Shown: positions 44,030 through 52,863, numbered from the stretch's first letter. The stretch: DNA of 64,000 nt from Terriglobales bacterium (GCA_025936825.1 JAICSO010000014.1:1-64000), one strand, 5' to 3'. Notes: generated by a model not told the origin, from the sequence alone. Program-made: numbers and translations.

Positions 44030-44058
44030 ATGGGCTACTAGTGAGAGCGATATGCCAC

Positions 44059-44090
44059 AAAGACCGCCTTGCGGCGGTCTTTTTTTTTTC
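44059..44090 (+). terminator. Intrinsic terminator of the beta-helix gene
   Basis: Stem AGACCGCC (44061-44068) / GGCGGTCT (44073-44080), TTGC loop, followed by ten Ts. It may also serve the convergent PEP-CTERM gene. Confidence 0.9.
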
Positions 44091-44115
44091 AGAATCGAGT
44101 TAGGGGATCTTGACG

Positions 44116-44784
44116 TTAAGACTTTCTTCTACGAATGAATCGCCCAATCACCGCTACTGCGCCTGTGCCCAGAAGCAACATGCTGGTTGGCTCAGGTGCT
44201 GAGTTGATCGTGTAGGTGCCTGAAGTAAGTTTCCAGATCGTAGTGTTGTTGATGTTGAAGCCACTAAACGTCAAGATTGCTGTACCCGTGCCGTTTACGT
44301 TGTACAACGCGAAAGGCTCAATTCCGGGACCGGGACAGGTGACTTCGACGCCGATATTACAGACGCTGAAAGTTCCGGAAAATGAGACCGGAAAAGAGAT
44401 TGTGAAGCTTGAGAGGGACGCGCCGTCCGGGAACGTGAATGGCGCCGCCGTGACGTTCACCAGCTGGCCATAAACCACCAGTCCGCTCACTCCATTGACA
44501 TGTCCAGTCGCACCACCCGGTGTATCGAAACCAACACCGAATGACGCCGACGCATTGCAGCTTGTTCCCCCACTCCCCTCCGTTAGACAGAGACTGGGGA
44601 GTTGAATAAAGCCATTGAGGCTCGCACCACCAGGGCCAGTGAACGAAAACGAATAGTTCACCACCCCCAGCGTCGAGAAAGTGGAAACCACGGAGCCTTG
44701 GTTGAGATCGTAAACAGGAATGTTGTCGGCCCTGGCGGTAACCATGAAGGACGCCAACAGTACAAAGATGGCAAGAATACGCAT
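44116..44784 (-). CDS. PEP-CTERM-anchored exported protein
   Basis: Start ATG 44784, with GAGG six bases upstream; 222 residues. A signal peptide ends near 'VTARAD'. The body is Ser/Thr/Gly/Phe-rich beta sequence. The C-terminus is a PEP-CTERM sorting signal: 'SAPEPTSMLLLGTGAVAVIG' then 'RFIRRRKS' (PEP box, hydrophobic helix, basic tail). Exosortase would cleave and process it for surface or exopolysaccharide attachment; no exosortase gene is in the window. Confidence 0.85.
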   Translation of the reverse strand: MRILAIFVLLASFMVTARADNIPVYDLNQGSVVSTFSTLGVVNYSFSFTGPGGASLNGFIQLPSLCLTEGSGGTSCNASASFGVGFDTPGGATGHVNGVSGLVVYGQLVNVTAAPFTFPDGASLSSFTISFPVSFSGTFSVCNIGVEVTCPGPGIEPFALYNVNGTGTAILTFSGFNINNTTIWKLTSGTYTINSAPEPTSMLLLGTGAVAVIGRFIRRRKS

Positions 44785-45117
44785 AAAAAACCTCAACAAC
44801 TGGCTTGCAGAATGTGGTTCAAGCGTTTGCATCAACAACACGCAACAGAGCTACGCAATCTTGCAATCCGACTAGAATCCAGTCAATTTCCAGCAGTGGT
44901 CATCGAAGACATCACCTTGACCCACTGCTTCAGATCGGTGGAGGAATTCGTGTCGATTGGTCTCAGAAGAACGGGAGCTTGTCCCAAGGAATTACTTCAT
45001 CCTTGAGCAGCTTGCATTCGTCCTGTATCTTGGGCCGGCTTACCAGGTCAAGGTCGGACCGGCCGTTCGAGAGCCGCTTGCGCATTGCCAGGAATAGTTG
45101 CTCTGAGGAGGCACAAT

Positions 45118-45702
45118 ATGAGGAAGTTCTTTGTATCACTGCTGCTCATTTTGGGGATGGCGGGAACCACCACGGCCCAGTCAACAGATTCCAGCGCTCC
45201 CAGCTACGACCTGAAGGCGCAGGCATTGCTGGACCTGGAGGGAGTGCAGAAAAAATTTGTTGACCTCGCGAACGCGGTACCTGCCGATAAATTTGCGTGG
45301 AAGCCGTCCGAGGACACGCGATCCTTTGCCGAAGTGCTGATGCACGTGGCTGGCGAGCGATATCAGATATTGCGACTCATGGGCGCCACGCCACCAGCGG
45401 ATTTCAACGGAAAAATCTTCGAAAAGTCGACGACAGACAAAGCACAGGTCATCGCAGAACTCGACAAGACTTGGGCTTTCGCAAAACAAACGATTGGCGG
45501 GATGAGGAATGCCGATTTTGCGAAGCTGCTGCCAAAACTTGGTCCGCAGGCGAATGCCGGCGACGTGGTTTACATCCTGGTTGCCGATGCTCATGAGCAT
45601 TTGGGACAGGCGATCACTTATGCACGCGTGAACGGAGTCGTGCCCCCGTGGACGGTGGAGGCGCAGAAGAAAGCAGCGGAAAAGAAAGCGCAACAGAAGT
45701 AA
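45118..45702 (+). CDS. Exported DinB-like four-helix protein
   Basis: Start ATG 45118, GAGGAG eight bases upstream, 194 residues. A signal peptide ends at 'TTTAQ'. The remainder follows the DinB/YfiT fold: 'LDLEGVQKKFVDLANAVPAD', 'FAWKPSEDTRSFAEVLMHVA', and the third helix ending 'DAHEHLGQAITYARVNGVVP'. The His in 'LMHVAGE' and 'HEHLGQ' can bind a metal. The family includes thiol transferases and damage-induced proteins; the reaction here is unknown. Export is unusual for DinB but common in Acidobacteria, from memory. Confidence 0.75.
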   Translation: MRKFFVSLLLILGMAGTTTAQSTDSSAPSYDLKAQALLDLEGVQKKFVDLANAVPADKFAWKPSEDTRSFAEVLMHVAGERYQILRLMGATPPADFNGKIFEKSTTDKAQVIAELDKTWAFAKQTIGGMRNADFAKLLPKLGPQANAGDVVYILVADAHEHLGQAITYARVNGVVPPWTVEAQKKAAEKKAQQK

Positions 45703-45775
45703 ACCCGCGCCGCATCTTGTGAAGTGGAAGGTGGGGCAGTTCACCTCTGATATTGTTCCAATCGACCCCGCGTCA

Positions 45776-46315
45776 TCAATGCGGAGCGGTGAAGCCGCAT
45801 TCTTTCCAGAGCTTTTCCCACATCCAGATTTCGTGGCCGGCTTTGATTGGATAGCCCAGTTGGTGGGCTAACATGCAGACCTGCCCGCGGTGATGGACGT
45901 CGTGCATGATCATGTAGGCGAACATGGATGCGCCGGTGGGCCAGCGCCGCGACCAGCCATCGCGGTGAAAGTGCGTGATCCGGCCTTCTCCAGAGAGCCC
46001 GTCGGCAAGCATTTCGCAGCAACGTTTCGCGCTTTGTGCGAGGGCGAGCTTAGCTTGGCGAGGAGTACAGCGCGTGCGGTCGAGTTCGGCAGGCAGCTTG
46101 ATATGCGGCGCTGAAAGCCTGAGCCATTTGCGGCGGGCATGATGCATATGAGCAAAGATCGCGGCGATCGTGCGAACTTTGCCCGGGGACTTGGCGCGCC
46201 AGACGAGAGGATTGAGGCGGTCAATGATGATCTGGTTCATGCGGTCGTTGACTGCATAGGTCTCGAGCATCGACGCGAGAAAATCTGGTGCCGGTAGGGC
46301 GGCGGTGCGAGGCAT
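45776..46315 (-). CDS. DinB-family protein
   Basis: A 179-residue cytoplasmic DinB-type protein, with AGGA a few bases before ATG 46315. Metal-ligand His residues are in 'IFAHMHHARRKW' and 'MIMHDVHHRGQVCMLAHQLG', matching the DinB His triad. It is convergent with the exported DinB gene, 73 bases apart; the two belong to the same fold but are not close copies. The C-terminus 'WEKLWKECGF' resembles the DinB form that ends in a Trp-rich tail. Function unknown; bacillithiol or mycothiol S-transferase relatives are known in other groups. Confidence 0.8.
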   Translation of the reverse strand: MPRTAALPAPDFLASMLETYAVNDRMNQIIIDRLNPLVWRAKSPGKVRTIAAIFAHMHHARRKWLRLSAPHIKLPAELDRTRCTPRQAKLALAQSAKRCCEMLADGLSGEGRITHFHRDGWSRRWPTGASMFAYMIMHDVHHRGQVCMLAHQLGYPIKAGHEIWMWEKLWKECGFTAPH

Positions 46316-46419
46316 GGGAGTTCCTCGTTGAACAGCTGAGTTATCAAGCAGGAATTGTACCCGAGCTACTGTCGGTGGACGCTCTTACCGCAAGAAGACT
46401 TTGACAGTCTGAGTTTGCA

Positions 46420-46495
46420 GGAGAACAGCAGGTTTCTCGACTCGCTGAATCATTCGCGAACGAATGTTCCAGCTTCGCTCGGAATGGCGGTAATT
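46420..46495. repeat. ACAGCAGGTT-type dispersed repeat
   Basis: The stretch reads AACAGCAGGTTTCTCGACTC, then CATTCGCGAACGAATGTTCC and GCTTCGCTCGGAATGG. Related copies start with ACAGCAGGTTCC at 51690-51797 and at 47552-47565. The inner CATTCGCGAACGAATG is a palindrome-like hairpin. Confidence 0.65.
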
Positions 46496-46510
46496 TGTTA
46501 GATACTCTGT

Positions 46511-47503
46511 TCAGTGCGGGATCAGCCGCGCAATTTTGCCGTTTGCGCCGACTGCGTAGGTCACGCCATCGCTGGTTGCCAGTGCGTTGAAACCATCGAC
46601 AGAGAACCATTTCCAAGCGTGTAAGTTGTCTTCGGTAGAGCCGCTTGACGAGGCCCCGACCACGACCATGCTCCCATCGTCCACATAAGAAATTGCCGAA
46701 AAGAACTTCTGCGGATGGATGTTGGCAAGCTTCCAGGTCTTGCTGCCGTCGTCGGTTGTGGCGAGGTGGGCGCCGGTCTGGTCGGTATGTGCATAATCGC
46801 CGCCCGCGATTGCTCCGTGAAGCGGGTCGCGGAAGGCGACAGAAAAACTGCCTTGCGAGGGCGAACCGTGAGTGATGGGAGTATCGGTCACCGTCCAGGT
46901 TTCGCCACCGTCGGCGGAGTGAAAGACACGCGCTGCAGGGCCGCCAGTGGCGAACCAGACGTTGGCTCCCATGGTTGCTATACAGGAGTTGCTGGCGGCG
47001 AACGCACCCTCGCCGTCGAGAGCTGGCGGAAGCTTTTGCGGGTCGACGTACTGCCAGCTTCGTCCGCCATCGCGGGTGCGGAGGACCTGGAATTTTCCGT
47101 TCACGGGATCGCCTACGACGAAGCCATGCCTGGCATCCGAGAAAGCCATGCAGTCGAAGAAGCGCTTGGACTCATGGTTGGTGAACTGGAGTTCCCAGTC
47201 GTGACCCTTGCGCTGGTGATAGATGCGGGACTTGTCGCCGGGGCCGGCAGCGAGGAGAAATACCTCGTCGGGAAAGGCCTTGACGCCGCGAAAGTCGAGA
47301 TCTTCGCCGCGGGGGACGTGATTGACGGTCCAGGTTTTCCCGCCATCTTGTGTGACGAGATATGTACCGTGGGTACCGCTCGCCCAGATTTCGTTGTGAT
47401 CGACGATGCTGACGCCGCGCAGAGAATCGGTGCTGTGGCTCTGTTGCGGTTGCCATTGGGCGAAGGCGGGGATGGCGAGCAGGAAGATGAGCACTAGGCG
47501 CAT
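46511..47503 (-). CDS. Exported BNR/YCF48-type beta-propeller protein
   Basis: The chosen start, ATG 47503, gives 330 residues; ATG 47515 is in frame too. A signal peptide ends at 'PAFAQ'. The rest repeats Asp-box/BNR blades: 'VTQDGGKTWTV', 'RTRDGGRSWQY', 'HSADGGETWTV' and 'TTDDGSKTWKL', each about 55-65 residues apart. The repeats match sialidase-type and photosystem-assembly-type propellers. No catalytic residues for sialidase were seen. Likely a binding or scaffold protein in the envelope. Confidence 0.8.
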   Translation of the reverse strand: MRLVLIFLLAIPAFAQWQPQQSHSTDSLRGVSIVDHNEIWASGTHGTYLVTQDGGKTWTVNHVPRGEDLDFRGVKAFPDEVFLLAAGPGDKSRIYHQRKGHDWELQFTNHESKRFFDCMAFSDARHGFVVGDPVNGKFQVLRTRDGGRSWQYVDPQKLPPALDGEGAFAASNSCIATMGANVWFATGGPAARVFHSADGGETWTVTDTPITHGSPSQGSFSVAFRDPLHGAIAGGDYAHTDQTGAHLATTDDGSKTWKLANIHPQKFFSAISYVDDGSMVVVGASSSGSTEDNLHAWKWFSVDGFNALATSDGVTYAVGANGKIARLIPH

Positions 47504-47605
47504 AGCAATGAGCATACCTTGCGCAGCACAACGCGGACGGAAGAAGTCACGACAACAGCAGGTTCCAAGTGGCTGTTGACGATACCCTTGACCGGGCAGA
47601 AGTCA

Positions 47606-47640
47606 AGCACGTAAAATAGTGCTGCACGTAATTATGTGCT
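47606..47640. promoter_or_regulatory. Tandem operator ahead of the toxin-antitoxin pair
   Basis: Two adjacent inverted repeats, AGCAC-N8-GTGCT (47606-47623) and GCAC-N8-GTGC (47624-47639), sit 25 bases before the antitoxin start. Ribbon-helix-helix antitoxins typically bind such paired sites for autoregulation. Confidence 0.55.
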
Positions 47641-47664
47641 AAGCGTGCAATTGGGAGTCCCTCA

Positions 47665-47898
47665 ATGAAATCCAATATTACTCTCAAACTCGAACGCGAC
47701 CTTTTGCGAAAGGTGCGGGTATTAGCCGCAGAACGGGACACCTCGGTGAGCGCTCTGCTGGCGGAACAACTGGAAAAGGCAGTACGCGATAGCGAAGGTT
47801 ATGAGAAGGCCAAGCGACGTGCCTTAGCTCGACTGAAGCGCGGATACAACTTGGGATTCACGCCTCCTGCCTCTCGGGATGAACTGTATGAACGGTAA
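47665..47898 (+). CDS. Ribbon-helix-helix antitoxin (VapB-like)
   Basis: A 77-residue protein with an N-terminal RHH strand and helices: 'NITLKLERDLLRKVRVLAAE' then 'RDTSVSALLAEQLEKAV'. The C-terminus, 'RLKRGYNLGFTPPASRDELY', is flexible and likely the toxin-binding part. It overlaps the toxin gene by 11 bases. Tandem operators lie upstream. RHH antitoxins repress their own operon with the toxin as co-repressor. Confidence 0.85.
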   Translation: MKSNITLKLERDLLRKVRVLAAERDTSVSALLAEQLEKAVRDSEGYEKAKRRALARLKRGYNLGFTPPASRDELYER

Positions 47899-48310
47899 GT
47901 GTTTCGTCGATACAAATATTCTTGTCTATGCGCACGACCAGACCGCCGGTCTCAAACATCAGCGGGCACAGCTTCTGACGCAAAATCTTTGGAATTCGAT
48001 GGACGGAGTCCTCAGCACGCAAGTGCTGCAAGAACTTTACGTGAGTTTGCGCCGCCGATTGAGATCGCCACTACCGACGTCCGAAGTTGAGCGGATACTG
48101 CTCGACTATTTCGAGTGGGAAGTCATGGTCAACGATCGTGCATCGCTCGTTCGAGCCATTGAACTAGAAACCCGGTATCAGATTTCCTTTTGGGATGGCT
48201 TGATGCTGCAAGCGGCAGAGCGGTCAGGCGCCGGCACCGTATACACCGAGGACTTGAATCATGGACAGCGCTACGCGGGGGTTAAGGTGGTGAATCCGTT
48301 TGTGCAGTAG
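47888..48310 (+). CDS. PIN-domain ribonuclease toxin (VapC-like)
   Basis: The start ATG 47888 overlaps the antitoxin's end; 140 residues. The PIN acidic residues are visible: Asp in 'FVDTNILVYAHD', Glu in 'STQVLQELYV', Asp in 'ISFWDGLMLQAAERSG' and Asp in 'VYTEDLNHG'. VapC toxins cut tRNA or rRNA in a metal-dependent way until inhibited by VapB. Target unknown. The frame above also opens at 47879 (three codons longer), but the ATG 47888 matches the family's usual MxxxxFVDTN opening. Confidence 0.88.
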   Translation: MNGKCFVDTNILVYAHDQTAGLKHQRAQLLTQNLWNSMDGVLSTQVLQELYVSLRRRLRSPLPTSEVERILLDYFEWEVMVNDRASLVRAIELETRYQISFWDGLMLQAAERSGAGTVYTEDLNHGQRYAGVKVVNPFVQ

Positions 48311-48363
48311 TTCTGGAAGAACCAGCACGGGCGAGGGCGCACGTGCCTCCAAAAAACACTGAA

Positions 48364-49698
48364 CTACGGCAGCCGCGAGCCGATGGCCTTGACGATGTCG
48401 TTGTAGATGACCACCGCTGCGAACAGCACGAGGAACGCGAATGCAGCCTGGTAAATCCGTTCCTTGATGGGCAGGCTTATGTCGCGCCGCATCAGGCTCT
48501 CGATGAACAGCAGCAGGATCACGCCGCCATCCATGATCGGAATTGGGAGAAGATTGAAAATGCCGAGGTTCAGGCTTACAGCGGCCGTGAGCTCAAGGAA
48601 CGGCATCCATCCTTGCTGCGCTGCGATGCCCGCTTGCTGCGCGATGCCGATCGGGCCAGAGACTGCTTTCAACGAGGCCTTCCGTTGAACCAGGCGTCCC
48701 ACTAACTCAAGAATCAGCTTCGAGAGTTTGCGGTTTGTCGCGAGCGAGTGATCCAATGCTTCCGGCAGTGACAACTTCGTTACCGCGATTTGGTACGTAT
48801 TTCGGAAACCGAGGCGGTAATGCTTCTGCGTACCCGGGGTATCCGCCAGAACTGGAATGACGTTAACCGTCATCTCTTTCCCATTGCGCTCGACCACCAC
48901 CTGCAGCGGCTTGTCCTTGGTGCGCTGCAGGCTGTCGATCATCGCCTGAATGGAGGTGAGCGGCTGGCCGTCGATCGAAACAATTTTGTCCCCTTCCTGC
49001 AATCCAGCTTTGGCGGCAGGCATTCCTGGTTCGATGTCGCCAATCATCACCGGCACTTTCGGAATCCAGCCGGCGGAAGGTGGCTCGTCGGGGCTGTCAG
49101 AAGCCGGAACTACGGAACCCTGAATCGTCTGGCCGTTTCGTTCTGCAACGAACGGGAGCGGCTGGTTGGCGCTGATTAGCTGCTTCATTTCGACCTGTTC
49201 CCAGGTCGGGTTGTGAACGCCGTCAATTTGAGTAAGCCGATCCCCTGGCTGGATCCCAGCCTTGCCAGCGGACGAATTAGGATCAACGTAGCCGACGATT
49301 GCGGGTTGGTCCAGATAGCCAGGGTGCTCGTAATGCACCATGTACACGCCGGTGAGCAGCACGATCGCAAGAGCAATGTTCATGCTCGGCCCAGCGATGG
49401 CGATCAGAAAACGATGCCAACGGGAGTGGTTCATGAACTCGCCGGGATCCTCAGTGTGGCGGTCCATCGGATTCTCGCCGCTCATCTTGACGTATCCACC
49501 CAGCGGGATGGCATTAATGCGGTAGTCGGTTTCGCCTTTGCGGAAGCCGAACAGGCGCTTGCCGAAACCGATGGCGAACTGCTCCACGCGCACGCCCAGC
49601 AGCTTGGCCACGGCATAGTGGCCAAACTCGTGGATCAGGATCATGAAGCCAAGGATTACCGCAACCGCGACGAGTGAGATGAGCACTGAATTCAACAT
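48364..49698 (-). CDS. rseP: Site-2 membrane metalloprotease RseP
   Basis: A 444-residue intramembrane protease. The zinc motif is H23-E-F-G-H27 in 'FMILIHEFGHYAVAK'. Two PDZ domains occupy the periplasmic loop: about 120-200 ('SSAGKAGIQPGDRLTQIDGV') and about 215-300 ('MPAAKAGLQEGDKIVSIDGQ'). The second catalytic segment 'NLLPIPIMDGG' is near the C-terminus. It cleaves anti-sigma factors and signal-peptide remnants in the inner membrane. It follows dxr after six bases and should be co-transcribed, as in many bacteria. Confidence 0.93.
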   Translation of the reverse strand: MLNSVLISLVAVAVILGFMILIHEFGHYAVAKLLGVRVEQFAIGFGKRLFGFRKGETDYRINAIPLGGYVKMSGENPMDRHTEDPGEFMNHSRWHRFLIAIAGPSMNIALAIVLLTGVYMVHYEHPGYLDQPAIVGYVDPNSSAGKAGIQPGDRLTQIDGVHNPTWEQVEMKQLISANQPLPFVAERNGQTIQGSVVPASDSPDEPPSAGWIPKVPVMIGDIEPGMPAAKAGLQEGDKIVSIDGQPLTSIQAMIDSLQRTKDKPLQVVVERNGKEMTVNVIPVLADTPGTQKHYRLGFRNTYQIAVTKLSLPEALDHSLATNRKLSKLILELVGRLVQRKASLKAVSGPIGIAQQAGIAAQQGWMPFLELTAAVSLNLGIFNLLPIPIMDGGVILLLFIESLMRRDISLPIKERIYQAAFAFLVLFAAVVIYNDIVKAIGSRLP

Positions 49699-49704
49699 TG
49701 GAGA

Positions 49705-50895
49705 CTAGTTTTGACGTGCCGCCACAGGCACACCGGCCAGGCGAGCAACCCTTTCGCGAGCGCTGGCGCGGGCTTGCTGGTCCACACGCAGCACTTCCTT
49801 TATAGATTCCATTTTGCCCGCCGACGTTTCAGAAACGACCTCTTCGATCAGCACGGGAATGTCCATAAAGCGGATGTTCCCGTCGAGGAAGGCCGAAACT
49901 GCGACCTCGTCGGCTGCATTTAGGGCGACGGTCTTGCCGCCACCGGCTGCGGCCGCCTCGTAGGCCAGACGCAGGCAAGGAAATTTTTCCATGTCGGGAG
50001 GGCAGAAATCGAGGTGCCTTAAGTCACTGAGACTAAAGTTCAAATCGCTCGGGATGCGGTCGGGATAGGTGAGCGCATACAAAATTGGCAGGCGCATGTC
50101 AGTGACCGAAAGCTGGGCCAGGATACTCCCGTCCACGTACTCGACTAGCGAATGGACGGTGGACTGCGGGTGAACGATTACCGCGGCCTGCTCGGGCGGT
50201 AAGTTGAACAAACGACAGGCTTCTATGACCTCGAAACCTTTGTTCATCAGGGTGGCGGAATCGATGGTAATACGGTTGCCCATCTTCCACGTGGGATGGT
50301 TCAGCGCTTGCTCGACCGTAATGTCGGCGAACTTCGATTTCGGTGTGTTCAGAAATGGGCCGCCTGATGCTGTTAGCCAGATGCGGCGGACCTCGTTCAT
50401 CTTGCCTCCGCGGAGGCACTGATGCACGGCGTTGTGCTCGCTGTCGATGGGCAGCAGCGGCTTGCCCTGACGGCGGGCCTCCGCGGTGATGAGCTCTCCC
50501 GCGGCGACCAGGCACTCCTTGTTGGCGAGGCCGACAGACTTGCCGGCTCTTACGGCTTCGTAAGTGGCTTCGAGCCCGGCAACGCCAACAATTGCGCTGA
50601 CTACAAAGTCGGCTTCCGGATGCGTGGCCACGCGAACGGTTCCGGTGGCGCCGTGGGTGATTTCGATGTCGGTGATTCCGGAATCATTCAGGCGAACGCG
50701 TAGGTTGTTGGCGTGGGACTCAGCGGCAACGGAAATTACGCGCGGACGCCAGCGCTTGGCTTGCTCGAAGGCGAGATCGAGGTTGCGTCCGGCAGCGAGG
50801 GTGACGACCTGAAAGCGGTCGGGGAAGGACTCAACCACACACAGGGTGCTGCGGCCGATCGAACCGGTCGAGCCCAGGATCGCGATGCGCTTCAT
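49705..50895 (-). CDS. dxr: 1-deoxy-D-xylulose 5-phosphate reductoisomerase
   Basis: Dxr makes 2-C-methyl-D-erythritol 4-phosphate in the non-mevalonate isoprenoid pathway, using NADPH and a divalent metal. The 396-residue protein has the NADPH motif 'ILGSTGSIGRSTL' (6-18), the metal site with Asp and Glu in 'LLPIDSEHNAVHQ', 'LTASGGPF', 'NHPTWKMGNRITIDSATLMN', and a His/Asn-rich lid. The pathway is expected in Acidobacteria. ATG 50895 is the only start. It leads the dxr-rseP pair. Confidence 0.96.
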   Translation of the reverse strand: MKRIAILGSTGSIGRSTLCVVESFPDRFQVVTLAAGRNLDLAFEQAKRWRPRVISVAAESHANNLRVRLNDSGITDIEITHGATGTVRVATHPEADFVVSAIVGVAGLEATYEAVRAGKSVGLANKECLVAAGELITAEARRQGKPLLPIDSEHNAVHQCLRGGKMNEVRRIWLTASGGPFLNTPKSKFADITVEQALNHPTWKMGNRITIDSATLMNKGFEVIEACRLFNLPPEQAAVIVHPQSTVHSLVEYVDGSILAQLSVTDMRLPILYALTYPDRIPSDLNFSLSDLRHLDFCPPDMEKFPCLRLAYEAAAAGGGKTVALNAADEVAVSAFLDGNIRFMDIPVLIEEVVSETSAGKMESIKEVLRVDQQARASARERVARLAGVPVAARQN

Positions 50896-50951
50896 GGATA
50901 TAGGTATGTTACTAGAAGCTCGAGAAGGAAGGGCATTGGTATAATCCGCGC

Positions 50952-51436
50952 GTGGAAATTCACTTCACGCCGTCAAAAGAGGATGTCTTCAACGCCCTGC
51001 AGGCAGCTCCCAGATCCACCTGGAACAGCTTTATATTCGTCCTTTTCATCGGGACTCTCTTCGTTATTGGCATCTACCTTGTAGACCATGATTTTTCGTT
51101 GATAGGTTATTCATGGCTAGCCATGTCTTTGTTGCTCACTTTCGCAATGTATGAAATTCCTCGGTTCAGAGCGCAACGTGATCTGGCGCGAAATCCTTCG
51201 GCCCAGGGCGAGGTTACCTACTGTTTTAAGAAGATGGAGTTACCGTCACTCACCCCACCGGAACCTCTCGATTGCAGTGGGGTGCGTTCACAAAATTCAG
51301 CGAGACTCAGACACTCTTCATGTTGTTCGTTTCTGGATCCAGCAGCAGATTCCTACCCAAGCGTGTGATGTCTCCCGAGCAGGTCGCAGAGCTGCGCAGG
51401 ATTTTCGAACAGCGAATCGCGAGTGGGCCTCATTGA
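50952..51436 (+). pseudogene. Frameshifted YcxB-like membrane protein
   Basis: The first frame (GTG 50952) encodes an N-terminus with two membrane helices ('FIFVLFIGTLFVIGIYLV', 'SLIGYSWLAMSLLLTFAM') then a conserved-looking 'GEVTYCFK'. After that it runs into nonsense ending at 51368. In the -1/+2 frame from 51230 the expected continuation appears: 'EDGVTVTHPTGTSRLQWGAF' then 'TKFSETQTLFMLFVSGSSSR', 'FLPKRVMSPEQVAELRRIFE' and a stop at 51434-51436. That is the YcxB C-terminal pattern. A single base seems missing near 51227-51232 (TTTTAAGAAGATGG). It is either a real mutation or a sequence error. Confidence 0.75.
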
Positions 51437-51462
51437 AAGCGGCGCGCTTGGCCAGTCTCTGA

Positions 51463-51655
51463 TACTAGCCGCGAAGCGGCGGAATAAGAACGCCCGGCGT
51501 GGAAACGCCGGGTTCGGGTGTCGGTTTTGATCGAGTCTCGAAGGGACGGAATAGGGGCCAGGTGGCGTCCCTTCGGGACTCGCTGTTTGTTTCTCCACCG
51601 CTGACCCGGCACTTCCGTGCCGGGCTTTCTTATTCCGCCACTTCGTGGCTGAGTT
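51463..51655. repeat. Nested inverted repeats with three hairpins
   Basis: An outer inverted repeat (GGCGGAATAAGAA near 51478-51490, TTCTTATTCCGCC near 51627-51639) encloses three hairpins. These are CCCGGCGT/ACGCCGGG (51493-51512), a 16-bp stem GAGTCTCGAAGGGACG-type (about 51533-51585), and CCCGGCAC/GTGCCGGG (51605-51624). The tip sequences differ but the structure is regular, like REP/BIME elements. Confidence 0.7.
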
Positions 51656-51689
51656 TGATTGCGACGCGAATGCTGGTAAAGCAAGGAAA

Positions 51690-51800
51690 CAGCAGGTTCC
51701 ATTCGATCCTTCCGCTCCGCGTCAGCCCCTCAGGGCCGGTTCCTTTACTCCGCAACATCATTCGCCAGCGAATCATGTTGCTTCGCTCGGAATGACATTT
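51690..51800. repeat. ACAGCAGGTTCC dispersed repeat, second copy
   Basis: Starts with ACAGCAGGTTCC and ends with GCTTCGCTCGGAATGACA; contains CATTCGCCAGCGAATCATG. It matches the pattern at 46420-46495 at both ends but has a longer middle. No gene lies between 51437 and 51900. Confidence 0.6.
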
Positions 51801-51900
51801 GCGGAGTGACATTTGTTGAAATGACGTGTGTTTGAGGGCCAGCGAAAAACCCGCTATTCGTCTTGATGGTAAGATTCTCTCCGCAAATTCGTGGGCCTCT

Positions 51901-52863
51901 ATGACCTCTTCTTTTTCTCGTAGGACATTCCTCTCTTCTGTTGGTATGGTGGCGGCCGGGTGCGCGTTTCCGCAGGCATTGGGAGCCACCGTCGCTAGTT
52001 CACCGTTTCGTGTGGCAGTCATCAACGATGAAATCAGCCAGGATTTCGAGCGCGCGTGCCAGGTTGCGTCCGGATTCGGAATGAAATGGGTCGAGTTGAG
52101 AGGGATGTGGAATAAGAACATTCTCGACCTCGATGCGAACCAGGTGACAGAATCCCTGCGCCTGCTGAAGAAATACGACCTGCGCGTCACCGACATTGGA
52201 AGTCCGCTATTCAAGGTGGGCTTTCCGGGCGCGCCGAAATCGAAGTTCAGCCCCAAGCACGACGAGTTCAATGCGCACTTCGGGTCCACACAGCAGGATG
52301 CGGTGATCGAAAAATGCATCGAGATGGCAAAAAAGTTTTCGACAGATCGCGTTCGCTGCTTTGATTTCTGGAGGCTGGATGATCCCAAGCCCTACCGCGC
52401 CGAAATCAACGAGACGCTGCGCAAGGCGGCGGAGAAGGTTGGGAAACAAGGGCTGGTGCTCGTGCTGGAAAACGAGATGTCCTGCAACACAGGAACCGGT
52501 AAAGAATCCGCCGAGGTGCTGGCGGCGGTGAAGACGCCGGCGTTCATGCTGAATTGGGATCCGGGGAATGCGGCTACGCTGGGAGAGGTTCCGTATCCGA
52601 ATGGGTATGATTTGCTGCCGAAAAACCGCATTGGGCACTGCCACTGCAAGGACGCAACAAAGAATGGGGACAAATACGACTGGGCAGCGATGGGGAAGGG
52701 AATTATCGACTGGGTTGGACAGTTCCGGGCGCTGAAAAAAGATGGGTATCACTACGCGGTCAGTTTGGAGACCCATTGGCGTGGCGCCGGAACGCCGGAG
52801 GAATCCACGAAGCAGAGCTGGGCGGGGATGAAGGACGAATTGCAGAAAGCAGGAGCGATTTAG
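51901..52863 (+). CDS. Tat-exported TIM-barrel sugar isomerase/epimerase-like protein
   Basis: From ATG 51901 the protein has 320 residues. The N-terminus is a twin-arginine signal, 'SFSRRTFLSSVGMVAAGCAF'. The mature part is the AP-endonuclease-2/xylose-isomerase-like TIM barrel, with 'AVINDEISQDFERACQVA', 'VLVLENEMSC', 'NWDPGNAATLGE' and 'GHCHCKDA', giving Glu/Asp/His metal ligands. The family acts on sugars such as inositol or ketoses. The next gene, a Tat-exported Gfo/Idh-like oxidoreductase, often pairs with it, so the two probably work on the same imported or cell-wall sugar. The substrate is unknown. Confidence 0.8.
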   Translation: MTSSFSRRTFLSSVGMVAAGCAFPQALGATVASSPFRVAVINDEISQDFERACQVASGFGMKWVELRGMWNKNILDLDANQVTESLRLLKKYDLRVTDIGSPLFKVGFPGAPKSKFSPKHDEFNAHFGSTQQDAVIEKCIEMAKKFSTDRVRCFDFWRLDDPKPYRAEINETLRKAAEKVGKQGLVLVLENEMSCNTGTGKESAEVLAAVKTPAFMLNWDPGNAATLGEVPYPNGYDLLPKNRIGHCHCKDATKNGDKYDWAAMGKGIIDWVGQFRALKKDGYHYAVSLETHWRGAGTPEESTKQSWAGMKDELQKAGAI

